The position numbers and the translations under genes were made by a program. A DNA stretch of 64,000 nt from an uncultured Paracoccaceae bacterium (lineage in GTDB: Bacteria; Pseudomonadota; Alphaproteobacteria; Rhodobacterales; Rhodobacteraceae). A model generated the notes under the pieces. The model did no database searches and was not told the DNA's origin. It worked only from the letters and a program-made list of their open reading frames with translations. Below are positions 8,362 through 17,568 of this stretch, piece after piece. The first letter of the stretch is position 1; each line of letters starts with the position of its first letter. The stretch is taken from positions 1 to 64,000 of the forward strand of contig CALAXT010000032.1 of the NCBI GenBank assembly GCA_937895435.1, read 5' to 3'.

Positions 8362-9085
8362 TGACCCAAAGGGCAGCCCCCCCGAATTCGTGTTGCAGCT
8401 GGATGGGATTACCAAAAGCTATAACCCCGGTGCGCCGAATGCGGTGGCGGTGTTGCGCGGCGCATCCTTACAGTTGCGGGCAGGCGAGATTGTCGCGCTT
8501 GTGGCGCCGTCGGGCGCGGGGAAATCCACACTGTTACATATTGCGGGCCTGCTGGATCAGCCCGATTCGGGGCGGGTGGTGTTGATGGGGCAAGATATGG
8601 CGGGCCAGACAGAGGCCCGGCGCACGCACGCACGCTGCGACCAACTGGGGTTTGTCTATCAATTTCACCATTTGTTGCCCGAATTCAGCGCATTGGAAAA
8701 CATCATGTTGCCGCAATGGGCCAACGGTACTGCGCGCCCTGTGGCCTTGGCACGGGCACAGGCGCTTTTGGCGCAGGTGGGCCTGTCTGCGCGGGCTGAT
8801 CACCGCCCCGGCGCGATGTCGGGGGGCGAGGCGCAACGCGTGGCGCTGTGTCGGGCTTTGGCCAATCGGCCGGCGCTGCTCCTGGCTGATGAGCCCACCG
8901 GAAATCTTGACCCAGAGACATCAGAGCGGGTTTTTACGGCGCTGATTGATACTGTGCGTGCAACTGGTTTGGCGGCGTTGATTGCAACCCATAACATGGC
9001 GCTTGCCGCCCGGATGGATCGCCGGGTTACCTTGGTTTCTGGGCAGTTGGTTGAAGACGGATCTGATGCAGGTGTGGCCGAGTGA
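8354..9085 (+). CDS. lolD: Lipoprotein-releasing ABC transporter ATPase LolD
   Basis: A 243-residue ABC ATPase that powers lipoprotein release together with the LolC/E permease. Walker A is APSGAGKST (51-59), the Q-loop region reads FVYQFHHLLPEF, the signature is MSGGE (155-159) in place of the usual LSGGE, and Walker B is LLLADE (175-180) followed by PTGNLD. The QFHHLLPEFSALENIMLP stretch is typical of the LolD/MacB branch. It starts inside the last codons of lolC and is followed after 10 bases by a lipoprotein cytochrome gene. Confidence 0.95.
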   Translation: MNDDPKGSPPEFVLQLDGITKSYNPGAPNAVAVLRGASLQLRAGEIVALVAPSGAGKSTLLHIAGLLDQPDSGRVVLMGQDMAGQTEARRTHARCDQLGFVYQFHHLLPEFSALENIMLPQWANGTARPVALARAQALLAQVGLSARADHRPGAMSGGEAQRVALCRALANRPALLLADEPTGNLDPETSERVFTALIDTVRATGLAALIATHNMALAARMDRRVTLVSGQLVEDGSDAGVAE

Positions 9086-9095
9086 AAGGATGACG

Positions 9096-9524
9096 ATGCG
9101 GGTTTATATCTTGACGGGATTGGCAATATTCACCTTGGCCGGGTGTCTTTCGGTGCTGCCCAAACCTCAGGCTGCACCACAGCCCACGGGGGCGCAGGAC
9201 TTTGCACAATATTGCGCTGCATGTCATGGTGTGGGGGGACGCGGAGACGGCCCCAATGCAGTGGGGTTGCCCAACCCCCCGGCAGATCTGACGACAATAG
9301 CGGCGCGCCGCCAGTCGCAGATCTTTCCGCTGGCCCAAGTGATGACCAAGATCAACGGCTATATCTTGCGCGATACTGCGGGCACGATGATGCCAGAATT
9401 TGGCGATTTGCTCGATAGCCCAGTTGTGTTGGTTGACACAGGTGATGGCATTCCCACCCCCACGCCTGAGCGTTTGCTCAACCTTGCCGAATATCTGCGC
9501 GCCTTGCAGGTGGGTGGGGCCTAG
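9096..9524 (+). CDS. Lipid-anchored cytochrome c
   Basis: A 142-residue predicted lipoprotein. The signal peptide ends in the lipobox LAGC (Cys17), so the mature protein should be lipid-anchored at the membrane facing the periplasm. One heme site is present, CAACH (Cys40, Cys43, His44), and Met99 in TMMPEFGD is the likely distal heme ligand, as in class I cytochromes c. I place the start at 9096 because the GAAAGG ribosome-binding site at 9084-9089 is correctly spaced for it; an ATG at 9090 is too close. It lies 10 bases after lolD and likely shares its mRNA. The electron donor and acceptor are unknown. Confidence 0.85.
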   Translation: MRVYILTGLAIFTLAGCLSVLPKPQAAPQPTGAQDFAQYCAACHGVGGRGDGPNAVGLPNPPADLTTIAARRQSQIFPLAQVMTKINGYILRDTAGTMMPEFGDLLDSPVVLVDTGDGIPTPTPERLLNLAEYLRALQVGGA

Positions 9525-9680
9525 CCTGCACGCAATGCCGTGCGCCAGCCCTTGGGGCAGTGGGGAAGCCCTTGCATTGTGGATAGAAATGTTCCATATA
9601 GCACTCTGCGACGTTACTCTATCGACCCACTGTCTCCCTTACAGGCCGCAGTTTTTCGATTATGAACTGACAGAGCCGAC

Positions 9681-9713
9681 CTGCCGCACTTCCGCGGGCA
9701 GTTTTTTGAGGAG
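9681..9713 (+). promoter_or_regulatory. Hairpin with T tract in the cspA 5' leader
   Basis: CTGCC...GGCAG (9681-9701) with a G/C-rich interior forms a stem followed by six T (9702-9707), directly before the GAGGAG ribosome-binding site (9708-9713). It looks like an intrinsic terminator placed just ahead of the start codon. Cold-shock genes commonly have long structured leaders; this may be a temperature-dependent attenuator. Confidence 0.45.
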
Positions 9714-9721
9714 ATATCACG

Positions 9722-9928
9722 ATGGCTAATGGCACCGTGAAGTGGTTTAACGCAACCAAAGGTTTTGGCTTCATTCAGCCCGATGGCGGTTCAAAGGATG
9801 TGTTCGTGCACATCACCGCTCTTGAGCGCGCTGGCCTGCGTGGTCTGGACGATGGTCAGAAAGTGACCTTTGATCTGGAAACCAGCCGTGATGGCCGCCA
9901 GTCGGCAACCAATCTGGCTCTGGCCTGA
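9722..9928 (+). CDS. cspA: Cold-shock domain protein (CspA family)
   Basis: A 68-residue single cold-shock domain that binds single-stranded RNA and DNA. Both RNA-binding motifs are intact: RNP1 KGFGFI (13-18) and RNP2 VFVHI (27-31). The length is normal for the family. A strong GAGGAG ribosome-binding site lies 8 bases before the ATG. The roughly 200 bases upstream hold no other gene and include a terminator-like hairpin, which suggests control in the leader. A strong terminator follows the gene. It is a stand-alone transcript between the lol operon and nadD. Whether it is cold-induced cannot be told from sequence; some Csp copies are constitutive. Confidence 0.95.
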   Translation: MANGTVKWFNATKGFGFIQPDGGSKDVFVHITALERAGLRGLDDGQKVTFDLETSRDGRQSATNLALA

Positions 9929-9975
9929 TTGCATGCAGGGCAGGGGTTAGCCTCTGCCGTGTTGCCACAAAAACG

Positions 9976-10004
9976 AAACGCCCGCGCACTGTCGCGGGCG
10001 TTTT
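9976..10004 (+). terminator. Intrinsic terminator after the cold-shock gene
   Basis: An 11-base perfect stem, AAACGCCCGCG (9976-9986) with CGCGGGCGTTT (9993-10003), closes a 6-base loop and is followed by T residues. It lies about 50 bases after the cspA stop. Confidence 0.9.
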
Positions 10005-10102
10005 GCATTTTGGGACTTTGTGAAATTGGCCACGCATCATTGGCATGATTCTCGCTGGACATCGACAGGTTTGCCCGCCTAGCTAAGGGCTTTGAACACA
10101 AC

Positions 10103-10717
10103 ATGGGGCAGGCAGCGGTGCGACAAGGATTTCCGATGGCATTGCCCGGCATGCGTGTGGGCTTGCTGGGTGGGTCGTTTGATCCGGCGCATGCGGGCCA
10201 CGCCCATATTACCCGTGAAGCGCTGCGCCGCTTTGGGTTGGACCGTGTTTGGTGGTTGGTCAGCCCCGGTAACCCCCTCAAACCCCATGGCCCCGCCCCG
10301 ATGGTGCGACGGCTGGATATGGCGCGGCGGGTAATGTCGCATCCGCGCGTTGAAATTACTGATCTTGAGGCCCGTCTTGGCACGCGCCACACGGCCGCCC
10401 TGCTGGGCAAACTGTTGCCGCTTTATCCGGGCGTTCGGTTTGTTTGGCTGATGGGGGCCGATAATCTGGCTGGGTTTCACAAATGGGACCGCTGGTCGCA
10501 GATCATGCGCAGTGTGCCGCTGGGGGTGTTGGCGCGGCCCGGTTGTGGGATTGATGCGCGGGTATCGCCTGTGGCACGCGCATTTTCGGCCAACCGTGTG
10601 CCGCCGCATATGGCGCGCTGCTTGCCAGATATGGCTGCGCCCGCTTGGTGTTTTGTTAATATTCCGATGCTGGCCGTTTCTTCAACCGCGTTGCGTGCAG
10701 AGGGAGGCTGGGGATGA
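10103..10717 (+). CDS. nadD: Nicotinate-nucleotide adenylyltransferase
   Basis: A protein of up to 204 residues that makes deamido-NAD from nicotinate mononucleotide and ATP in NAD synthesis. The nucleotidyltransferase motif [11 protein letters not shown] is at 23-33, and the C-terminal SSTALR matches the second ATP-binding motif. [15 protein letters not shown] is characteristic of NadD. The start is uncertain: the ATG at 10103 has only a weak ribosome-binding site, and a GTG at 10118 gives the N terminus (V/M)RQGFP common in relatives. The stop overlaps the next start by 4 bases (ATGA), linking nadD with the peptidase gene dacB. Confidence 0.93.
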   Translation: MGQAAVRQGFPMALPGMRVGLLGGSFDPAHAGHAHITREALRRFGLDRVWWLVSPGNPLKPHGPAPMVRRLDMARRVMSHPRVEITDLEARLGTRHTAALLGKLLPLYPGVRFVWLMGADNLAGFHKWDRWSQIMRSVPLGVLARPGCGIDARVSPVARAFSANRVPPHMARCLPDMAAPAWCFVNIPMLAVSSTALRAEGGWG

Positions 10718-12252
10718 GTGGGTGCGATCGTCCCCCCGTTTTTGATGTGCCAAACCCCAGGGTGGCGCGGCGTAAATTTCTGGGGGGATTGTTGTCGGCT
10801 ACGGCGGGTTTGTCTGTGGCTGGGGGCGGATCGGCATGGGCGGTTGCGGTGCCACGGGCGGCCCCACCGCCGCCCCGACCAGCTTTGGGCGTGCGCGATA
10901 AATCGGCTGTAACTGATCTGGTGGCGGGGGCCGGTCTGGGGGGTGTGGCTGCGTGGCTTGTGGTTGATGCAGCCAGTGGGCAGGTGCTCGACGCCGGGGG
11001 GGCCACCCAGCCCTTGCCCCCCGCAAGCGTCGCAAAAGCAATCACAACGCTTTACGCCCATGAGGGGCTGGGGCCCCAGTTTCGCTTTGCCACCCAGATT
11101 TTGGCGGCAGGAAAACTGGTGGCGGGCCGCTTGCAGGGCGATCTGATCTTATCGGGTGAGGGTGATCCCACCTTGGATTCGGATGATTTGGCGGCGCTGC
11201 TGGCTGCAGGCGGCCAGCCGGTTGGTGGGGTTGCGGGCGGGTTTTTTCTTTATGATGGCGCGCTGCCGCGCATCCGCGCGATTGATGCGGCGCAGCCTGA
11301 TCACGTCGCCTATAACCCAGCAATTTCGGGGTTGAACCTGAATTTCAATCGGGTGTGTTTTGAATGGCAGCCCAACGGTGCGGGTGGCTATCAGATCAGC
11401 CTTGATGCCCGCGCTGTGCATCACCGCCCCGTGGTTGACATGGCGCAAATGCGTTTGGTCGAGAGGGCCGCGCCGCTTTACAGCTATGTCTCTGAAGGGG
11501 GGCGCGATGTTTGGAGTGTGGCGGCAAGCGCTTTAGGCAAGGGCGGTACCCGCTGGCTGCCTGTGCGCCAGCCTGCACTTTATACCGGCCAAGCCTTTCA
11601 AGCTTTGGCAAGCGCGCGGGGGCTTGCGCTGCCTGCCCCCCGTCTGCTTGAGGCGCTGCCCCCCGAGGCGCTGCTATTGGCCCGGCATCAAAGCGCGCCG
11701 CTGCCCCAGATGTTGCGCGCCATGTTGCGTCATTCAACCAATCTGACCGCCGAGACGCTTGGGCTGAAAACCACCCTGATGCAGGGGGGCGACAGGCCGG
11801 AAAGTATTGATCTGCAGCGCTCTGGCCAACGCATGGCCCAATGGCTGCAAACCCGCCACGGTCTGCAAGGTGCGCGCTTTGTTGACCATTCAGGTTTGGG
11901 GGAAGACAGTGCGATTAGCCCGGCGGGTTTGGTGCAGGTTTTGGCAAACCCAGGTGTGGCCGAGGTATTGCAGCCGCTGTTACATGAGTTTCGTCTGGAA
12001 AAGAAAATGGACAAAACCAAGGTATTGGCCAAAACCGGCACGCTGAACTTTGTCTCTGCTTTGGCCGGATATCTGTTGCCAGACGGTGGGCGGCCAATGA
12101 TCTTTGCCATCATGCTGGCCGATGTGCCCCGTCGCAAAGCCTTGCCCCCTGAGGCGCGCGAGCGGCCAGCAGGGGGGCGGCAGTGGGCCAATGCCGCACG
12201 CCATCTGCAACGTCAGATGCTGGCGCGTTGGGTTGTGCGCTTTTCCGCCTAA
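10714..12252 (+). CDS. dacB: D-alanyl-D-alanine carboxypeptidase/endopeptidase, PBP4 type (peptidase S13)
   Basis: A 512-residue penicillin-binding protein that trims or cleaves peptidoglycan cross-links. It starts with a twin-arginine signal (RRKFLGG, Arg19-Arg20, then a hydrophobic Ala/Gly stretch), so export is probably by the Tat route, which is unusual for this family in E. coli but seen in Rhodobacterales. The three penicilloyl-serine motifs are present: SVAK (Ser105, Lys108), STN within [14 protein letters not shown], and KTG (440-442). The S13 insert domain lies between the first two. It overlaps nadD upstream and converges on the terB-like gene with a 4-base overlap. Confidence 0.92.
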   Translation: MSGCDRPPVFDVPNPRVARRKFLGGLLSATAGLSVAGGGSAWAVAVPRAAPPPPRPALGVRDKSAVTDLVAGAGLGGVAAWLVVDAASGQVLDAGGATQPLPPASVAKAITTLYAHEGLGPQFRFATQILAAGKLVAGRLQGDLILSGEGDPTLDSDDLAALLAAGGQPVGGVAGGFFLYDGALPRIRAIDAAQPDHVAYNPAISGLNLNFNRVCFEWQPNGAGGYQISLDARAVHHRPVVDMAQMRLVERAAPLYSYVSEGGRDVWSVAASALGKGGTRWLPVRQPALYTGQAFQALASARGLALPAPRLLEALPPEALLLARHQSAPLPQMLRAMLRHSTNLTAETLGLKTTLMQGGDRPESIDLQRSGQRMAQWLQTRHGLQGARFVDHSGLGEDSAISPAGLVQVLANPGVAEVLQPLLHEFRLEKKMDKTKVLAKTGTLNFVSALAGYLLPDGGRPMIFAIMLADVPRRKALPPEARERPAGGRQWANAARHLQRQMLARWVVRFSA

Positions 12253-12674
12253 AGCTTCATGTGGCGCGCACGTGCGCCCCGCTCAATGGCTGCGGCGTGC
12301 AACCGGTCAAGGTTCAATTCTTCACGAATTTCTTCCAACAAGCGCAGCTCGGTCTCACCCAGTTTACCATCGGCTGCGGCGACATCACAGGCCAGCGCAT
12401 AGGCGGTTTCATTCAGCTTTTCGGGCAGCGTTTCCCGCACCAACCCAAACAAGGCATCCAGACCTTCCTCAACCTCGAACAGATCAAGCACAATCTGCGC
12501 CACTTGCCGCAACCGATCTGCATCATATCCGGCAAATACTGGCAAATGGTTGACCAGCTGTTGAATTGTCAAAAGCTCAGATGTGCGGATAGGCTGATCT
12601 GACACTGAAACCGCGATCATCAGGGCAACCAAGCTGTCTTGGGGCGACAGCGGGGGTGTTTCATCGGTATCCAC
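12249..12674 (-). CDS. TerB-like (tellurite resistance B / DjlA N-terminal fold) protein
   Basis: A 141-residue, all-helical, acidic cytoplasmic protein. The segment LVALMIAVSVSDQPIRTSELLTI and the later AYALACDVAAADGKLGETELRLLEEI match the repeated TerB pattern, in which acidic residues near the D-G and E-x-E positions may bind metal. Single TerB proteins of this kind are common in Rhodobacterales without other ter genes, so I do not infer tellurite resistance. It ends inside the last bases of dacB on the opposite strand and is divergent from lysS across 138 bases. The function is unknown. Confidence 0.75.
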   Translation of the reverse strand: MDTDETPPLSPQDSLVALMIAVSVSDQPIRTSELLTIQQLVNHLPVFAGYDADRLRQVAQIVLDLFEVEEGLDALFGLVRETLPEKLNETAYALACDVAAADGKLGETELRLLEEIREELNLDRLHAAAIERGARARHMKL

Positions 12675-12713
12675 GGTGGGGTGTCCTTTGGTTTATGTTG
12701 GGGGGATAGAATA

Positions 12714-12742
12714 TTGACGCGCAGGGGGCTTTGGCAATAGGA
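12714..12742 (+). promoter_or_regulatory. Candidate promoter for lysS
   Basis: TTGACG (12714-12719) and ATAGGA (12737-12742) are 17 bases apart; TAGGAA at 18 bases is equally possible. The lysS start follows about 70 bases later, with TGAGGGA as ribosome-binding site. Confidence 0.45.
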
Positions 12743-12812
12743 ACCAAGGCTTGCCGGGCGTTTTGCCGCGGCATCTGGGGCAGACCGCCCCGATCTGAGG
12801 GACTTGTTTGAT

Positions 12813-14396
12813 ATGACCAACCTGCGCGACGCTGCCCTTGCCTCAAAAGCCTGGCCCTTTGAAGAAGCGCGCCGGGTTTTGAAACGCTATGAAAAGGCAC
12901 CGCCTGCCAAGGGACATGTGCTGTTTGAAACCGGGTATGGGCCATCGGGTTTGCCACATATCGGCACTTTTGGTGAGGTGGCGCGCACCACGATGGTGCG
13001 CCGCGCGTTCGAAATGATGTCAGAAATTCCGACCCGGCTTTTGTGCTTTTCCGATGATTTGGATGGCATGCGTAAAGTGCCTGAAAACGTCCCCCAGCCC
13101 GACATGCTGCGCGAACATTTGCAACGCCCGCTGACCTCAGTGCCCGATCCGTTTGAGCGGTATCCCAGTTTTGGTGATCACAACAACGCCATGTTGCGCC
13201 GATTTCTGGATACGTTTGGCTTTGATTATGAATTTGCCAGCGCAACTGATTATTACAAATCAGGCAAGATGGATGCGATCTTGCTGCGTGCGGCCGAACG
13301 CTATGATGCGATCATGAAGCTGATGCTTGCCAGCCTGCGTGAAGAACGCCAACAGACCTATTCTTGTTTCCTGCCGATTTCACCGATTTCGGGGCGGGTG
13401 CTTTATGTGCCAATGAAAGAGGTTGACGCCAAAGCGGGCACCATCACCTTTGAGGGCGAGGATGGCCAAGATTGCACGCTGCCAGTCACCGGCGGTCATG
13501 TAAAGTTGCAATGGAAACCTGATTTTGGCGCGCGTTGGGCGGCGCTTGATGTTGACTTTGAAATGTATGGCAAGGACCATTCCACCAATACACCAATCTA
13601 TGACGGCATTTGCCAGATTTTGGGTGGGCGTGCGCCAGAGCATTTCACTTATGAGCTGTTTTTGGATGAAAACGGTGAAAAAATCAGTAAATCAAAGGGC
13701 AATGGACTGACGATTGACGAATGGCTGACCTATGCGGCCACCGAAAGTCTTTCGTATTTCATGTATCAAAAGCCAAAAACCGCCAAGCGGATGTTTTTTG
13801 ATGTGATCCCACGCGCAGTCGATGAATACCACCAACAGCTGCGCGCCTATCCAACCCAAGATATGGCTGCCCAATTGGCGAACCCAGTGTGGCACATCCA
13901 TGGCGGTACGCCGCCGACCTCGCACATGGTGGTGCCTTTTTCAATGTTGCTGAATTTGGCCTCGGTTGCGGCGGCCAAAGACAAATCGGGGCTTTGGGGT
14001 TTTATCAAGCGCTATGCCCCTGATGCCAGCCCCGAAACCCACCCCGATCTGGATCAGGCCGCCGCGTTTGCCGTGCGCTATTTCCGCGATTTTGTCGCGC
14101 CTTCGCGGGTTTTCCGGGCTGCCGATCCACAAGAAGCCGCAGCGATGGCCGATTTGGCCGCGCGTTTGCGCGATTGGCAAGGTGGGCTAGATGCCGAGGC
14201 TTTGCAGAGCTTGTGTTTTGCTGTTGGCAAAGATCATGGGTTCGAGCCTTTGCGGGCATGGTTTAAGGCGCTTTATGAAGTGCTGTTGGGCGCCAGCGAG
14301 GGGCCGCGTTTTGGGGGGTTCATTGCGCTTTATGGCGTGGCGGAAACCATCGATTTGATTGAGCGGGCACTGGCTGCGGAATTTCTGCCGGCGTGA
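12813..14396 (+). CDS. lysS: Lysyl-tRNA synthetase, class I
   Basis: A 527-residue class I lysyl-tRNA synthetase, the archaeal-type enzyme unrelated to the class II LysS of most bacteria; Rhodobacterales and other alphaproteobacteria use this form. The HIGH-type signature is HIGT (49-52) in [15 protein letters not shown], and KISKS (290-294) is the KMSKS loop, within [12 protein letters not shown]. The C-terminal alpha-helix cage for the anticodon follows. I chose the ATG at 12813, since TGAGGGA at 12796-12802 is well spaced for it, over a TTG nine bases upstream. It charges tRNA-Lys and is expected to be the only enzyme doing so. Confidence 0.96.
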   Translation: MTNLRDAALASKAWPFEEARRVLKRYEKAPPAKGHVLFETGYGPSGLPHIGTFGEVARTTMVRRAFEMMSEIPTRLLCFSDDLDGMRKVPENVPQPDMLREHLQRPLTSVPDPFERYPSFGDHNNAMLRRFLDTFGFDYEFASATDYYKSGKMDAILLRAAERYDAIMKLMLASLREERQQTYSCFLPISPISGRVLYVPMKEVDAKAGTITFEGEDGQDCTLPVTGGHVKLQWKPDFGARWAALDVDFEMYGKDHSTNTPIYDGICQILGGRAPEHFTYELFLDENGEKISKSKGNGLTIDEWLTYAATESLSYFMYQKPKTAKRMFFDVIPRAVDEYHQQLRAYPTQDMAAQLANPVWHIHGGTPPTSHMVVPFSMLLNLASVAAAKDKSGLWGFIKRYAPDASPETHPDLDQAAAFAVRYFRDFVAPSRVFRAADPQEAAAMADLAARLRDWQGGLDAEALQSLCFAVGKDHGFEPLRAWFKALYEVLLGASEGPRFGGFIALYGVAETIDLIERALAAEFLPA

Positions 14397-14475
14397 CAGT
14401 TTGGTTGCTGGGGCTTGACGCTTGCTCCAGCTGCGCTAGCGTAACCGAGGGCTATCAAAGCCTCGGGGTTTCGCC

Positions 14476-14907
14476 ATGCGCCGCATTTTGGCCCGGTTGA
14501 TTGTGATTATTTTGCTTTGCGCGCCTGCTGCGTGGCAGGCCCAGCCATTGCGCGCGCAGCAAGGCGCACAAATGGCGATCGAATCCGTGATACGAAGCCA
14601 GTTGGATGCGTTTATGGCGGGTGATGTTGTGGCGGCCTTTGGTCATGCCTCGCCCACGATCAAAGGCATTTTTGGCACGGCCGAGACGTTTGGCGCGATG
14701 GTGCAGCGGGGCTATCCGATGGTGTGGCGCCATTCTGATGTGCGCTTTGCCGAATTGCGCGAGGTCGCGGGGCAGCTGTATCAGGGCGTTATTTTGACCG
14801 ATCTGGCGGGCAAGCTGCATCTGTTGGAATACCAGATGCTGCAAACTGATATGGGCTGGCAGATCAACGCCGTGCAGGTTTTGCAAATGCCGCAATTGGG
14901 GGTTTAG
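14476..14907 (+). CDS. Exported DUF4864-type protein
   Basis: A 143-residue protein with a signal peptide (hydrophobic core at about 8-16, likely cut near AQPLRAQ at 22-28). The mature part, IESVIRSQLDAFMAGDVVAAFGHASPTIKGIFG followed by GTAETFGAMVQRGYPMVWR, matches DUF4864, a small alpha+beta fold related in shape to the SnoaL/NTF2 group. It should be periplasmic. No catalytic residues are known for the family. It sits between lysS and ftsY on the same strand, 71 bases before ftsY, a neighbourhood common in the order. The function is unknown. Confidence 0.75.
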   Translation: MRRILARLIVIILLCAPAAWQAQPLRAQQGAQMAIESVIRSQLDAFMAGDVVAAFGHASPTIKGIFGTAETFGAMVQRGYPMVWRHSDVRFAELREVAGQLYQGVILTDLAGKLHLLEYQMLQTDMGWQINAVQVLQMPQLGV

Positions 14908-14978
14908 GCCCGACTGTGTCGCTTGGCTCTTTTCTCAGCGTGTCAAATTGACTAGGTGGGGGAAACGGGGGCGCGCAG

Positions 14979-15998
14979 ATGTCGTTTTTCAAAAAGCTGA
15001 AAGATCGGATGTTCAAATCTTCCTCAAGGCTTGAGGAAGGATTAGAGGCTGTTGTGGACGCTGCGCCAGATCTTGTGGCGGTGGATACCACTGTGGCGGC
15101 GCTACCACCTGCAGCAGGTTCTGGAATTTTTGGCCGAATTTTGGGCAACCCTCCTGCCGCGCCACGTCGTGCGCTGGACGATCAGATGCTTGAGCAGTTG
15201 GAAGAGCTGCTGATTTCCGCCGATATGGGGGTTGATACCGCCTTGCGCGTTGTCGCCAATTTGGCAGAGGGTCGGATGGGCCAGCGCATGTCGGTGCCCG
15301 AGGTAAAATCGGCGCTGGCAGCAGAAATTACCCGCATCATGGAACCCGTCGCCCGCCCGTTGCCACTCTATCCGCAAAAGCCGCAGGTGGTTTTGGTCGT
15401 GGGGGTGAATGGATCGGGCAAAACGACCACGATTGGCAAATTGGCCAGCCAATTTCGCGCTGCAGGAAAAACTGTGATGATTGCTGCAGGCGACACATTT
15501 CGTGCTGCAGCGGTTGAGCAGTTGCAGGTTTGGGGCGCGCGCGCTGGGGTGCCAGTGATGACGGCCCCCGAAGGCTCTGACCCGGCCAGCCTTGCCTTTG
15601 ATGCCATCACCCGCGCCCAAGCTGAGGGCGTTGATTTGCTGATGATCGATACTGCCGGTCGGCTGCAAAATCGCGCTGATCTGATGGAAGAGCTGTCGAA
15701 AATCGTACGTGTGATCCGTAAAAAAGACCCCACCGCCCCACATAACACCCTGTTGGTTCTAGATGCCACAACGGGGCAGAACGCAGTGGGGCAGGTCGAG
15801 ATTTTTCGCAAACTGGCCGATGTCAGTGGGCTTGTGATGACCAAGTTGGATGGCACCGCCAAGGGGGGCGTGCTGGTGGCGCTGGCTGATCGGTTTGGGC
15901 TGCCCATTCATGCGATTGGGGTGGGCGAACAGATTGATGATTTGCAACCGTTTGATCCTGAAGAGTTCGCCCGCGCGCTGACAGGTGCCGTCGATTGA
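14979..15998 (+). CDS. ftsY: Signal recognition particle receptor FtsY
   Basis: A 339-residue GTPase that docks the signal recognition particle (Ffh, encoded at 41.4 kb) at the membrane. The N-terminal A domain is short, with a basic membrane-targeting start (FFKKLKDRMFK). The NG domain follows, with G1 GVNGSGKTT (142-150), GDTFRAAA (171-178), DTAGR (224-228) and TKLDGTAKGG. The length is typical of alphaproteobacteria, which lack the long acidic A domain of E. coli FtsY. The stop codon overlaps a TTG start of the next gene, so the EamA transporter is probably co-translated. Confidence 0.97.
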   Translation: MSFFKKLKDRMFKSSSRLEEGLEAVVDAAPDLVAVDTTVAALPPAAGSGIFGRILGNPPAAPRRALDDQMLEQLEELLISADMGVDTALRVVANLAEGRMGQRMSVPEVKSALAAEITRIMEPVARPLPLYPQKPQVVLVVGVNGSGKTTTIGKLASQFRAAGKTVMIAAGDTFRAAAVEQLQVWGARAGVPVMTAPEGSDPASLAFDAITRAQAEGVDLLMIDTAGRLQNRADLMEELSKIVRVIRKKDPTAPHNTLLVLDATTGQNAVGQVEIFRKLADVSGLVMTKLDGTAKGGVLVALADRFGLPIHAIGVGEQIDDLQPFDPEEFARALTGAVD

Positions 15999-16903
15999 AC
16001 GATTTGGGCGGGCTGATCGTCGCGCTTGCCGGGACATCAACCGGGGCGCAGGTGGCTATGGCGCTGGCGCTGATGTCGGCGTTGATGCACGCAATCTTTG
16101 GCGCGCTGCAAAAGGGCCGGCATGATCCGTGGCTAAGCCGTGGTGCAATCGATTTGTGCATTTTGCTGATTGCGCTGCCAGTGGGGCTGTGGGCGGTGCC
16201 GCATCCGCAGGGGGCCGAGTGGCTGATTTTGATCGGTGCGGCAGGAATTCAGCTGATTTATAAGGTGGCGATGGCGTTGGCCTATAGTCGGGCGGCGTTC
16301 AGCGTGGTCTATCCGGTGACGCGGGGGATGGGGCCACTGGCCACAGGAGTGTTTGCCGGGCTGTTTTTGGCCGAGCATTTCAATCTGTGGCAATGGGTTG
16401 GTGTTATGATGCTTTCAGGGGCCATTTTAGGGTTGTCGGCGCTTAACTTGCGCGCCGAACGGCTGGCGCCGCGCGCGGTGCGCCATGGGTTGATCTGGGC
16501 GGTTGCGGCTGGAATTTTGGTGGCGGTTTACACCACCTATAGTGCTTGGGGTATCCGACAAACGGCCAATCCTTTTACCTATCTTGTTTGGTTTTTCGTG
16601 ATGACGGCGCTGGACATGCCGCTGGTGCTTGCGGTGCGGGCTTGGCGTGGCGGTTTGCCACCCGTGATGCCGTTGGCGCTACGCGGGCTTGCGGGGGCTT
16701 TGCTGGCATTTGCCAGTTTTGGTGGGGTTATGCTCGCGTGTCGATTGGTGCCGGTTGGCCAAGCGGCGGTGTTGCGCGAAACCTCAAGCGTTTTTGCCGC
16801 GCTGATTGGTTGGGCGTTCTTGGGGGATACGGTCGGACCTGCGCGGATGGCTGCGGTGGTGTTGATTGCCTTGGGCGCTGTGATCGTGCAAATTGCCGCC
16901 TGA
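15995..16903 (+). CDS. EamA/DMT-family membrane transporter
   Basis: A 302-residue protein with ten hydrophobic segments in two EamA repeats (about 20-140 and 155-300), typical of drug/metabolite transporters. The segments YSRAAFSVVYPVTRGMGPLATGVF in the first repeat and VGQAAVLRETSSVFAALIGWAFLGD in the second are the usual pore-lining helices. I take the TTG at 15995, whose last two bases overlap the ftsY stop; an internal ATG at 16058 would remove only the first cytoplasmic residues. The substrate cannot be inferred. It is the middle gene of ftsY-eamA-yciB. Confidence 0.8.
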   Translation: MNDLGGLIVALAGTSTGAQVAMALALMSALMHAIFGALQKGRHDPWLSRGAIDLCILLIALPVGLWAVPHPQGAEWLILIGAAGIQLIYKVAMALAYSRAAFSVVYPVTRGMGPLATGVFAGLFLAEHFNLWQWVGVMMLSGAILGLSALNLRAERLAPRAVRHGLIWAVAAGILVAVYTTYSAWGIRQTANPFTYLVWFFVMTALDMPLVLAVRAWRGGLPPVMPLALRGLAGALLAFASFGGVMLACRLVPVGQAAVLRETSSVFAALIGWAFLGDTVGPARMAAVVLIALGAVIVQIAA

Positions 16904-16914
16904 GGGAGAGCGTG

Positions 16915-17511
16915 ATGAAAAAGATAAATCCAATCGTCAAACTGGTGCTGGAACTGGGGCCAATCGTCCTGTTTTTCGTGATTTATAGTCGGCTAAAAAC
17001 TGAAACAGTCGTGATTGCGGGCAGCAGCTATGATGGGTTTTTGGTGGCAACGGCTGCGTTTATTCCGTTGATCATCGTCTCAACGGGTTTGTTGTGGTGG
17101 CTCAGCGGCACGTTGTCGAAAATGCAACTGGTGACGTTGGTGTTGGTTGTGGCTTTTGGTGGGCTGTCACTTTGGCTGCATGATGAGCGTTTTTTTAAGA
17201 TGAAGCCCACCGCGATTTATGCGCTTTTTGCGGGTGCTTTGGGGTTTGGCCTGTTGCGCGGGCGCAATTATCTGGCCAGCCTGATGGGTGAGATGCTGCC
17301 GATGGAGCCAGAGGGCTGGACCATCTTGACCCGTCGTCTGGCGTTGTTTTTTGCCGGTCTTGCCGTCACAAATGAACTGGTTTGGCGGATGATGACCACG
17401 GATGACTGGGTGCGGTTCAAAACATTTGTGCTGCCGTTGGCGCTGTTTGGGTTTTTCATGGGGCAGGGGCGTCTAATGGCGCGTCATGCCATCGAAAAAG
17501 ACACAGACTGA
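16915..17511 (+). CDS. yciB: Inner membrane septation protein A (YciB/IspZ family)
   Basis: A 198-residue membrane protein with five or six hydrophobic segments. The N-terminal KLVLELGPIVLFFVIYSR, the middle MKPTAIYALFAGALGFG and the NELVWRMMTTDDWVRFKTFVLP block are diagnostic of the YciB/IspZ family. YciB has been linked to cell envelope synthesis and septation in enterobacteria; the biochemical role is unsettled. The ATG at 16915 follows a GAGGGAGAG ribosome-binding site placed immediately after the stop of the transporter gene. It is the last gene of this group and converges on the GST gene. Confidence 0.9.
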   Translation: MKKINPIVKLVLELGPIVLFFVIYSRLKTETVVIAGSSYDGFLVATAAFIPLIIVSTGLLWWLSGTLSKMQLVTLVLVVAFGGLSLWLHDERFFKMKPTAIYALFAGALGFGLLRGRNYLASLMGEMLPMEPEGWTILTRRLALFFAGLAVTNELVWRMMTTDDWVRFKTFVLPLALFGFFMGQGRLMARHAIEKDTD

Positions 17512-17568
17512 CGCGCCATGCGCTCTTGGGCCGCAAGAGACTGGGGGTATTGGGGCTGCCTGTTCGGC

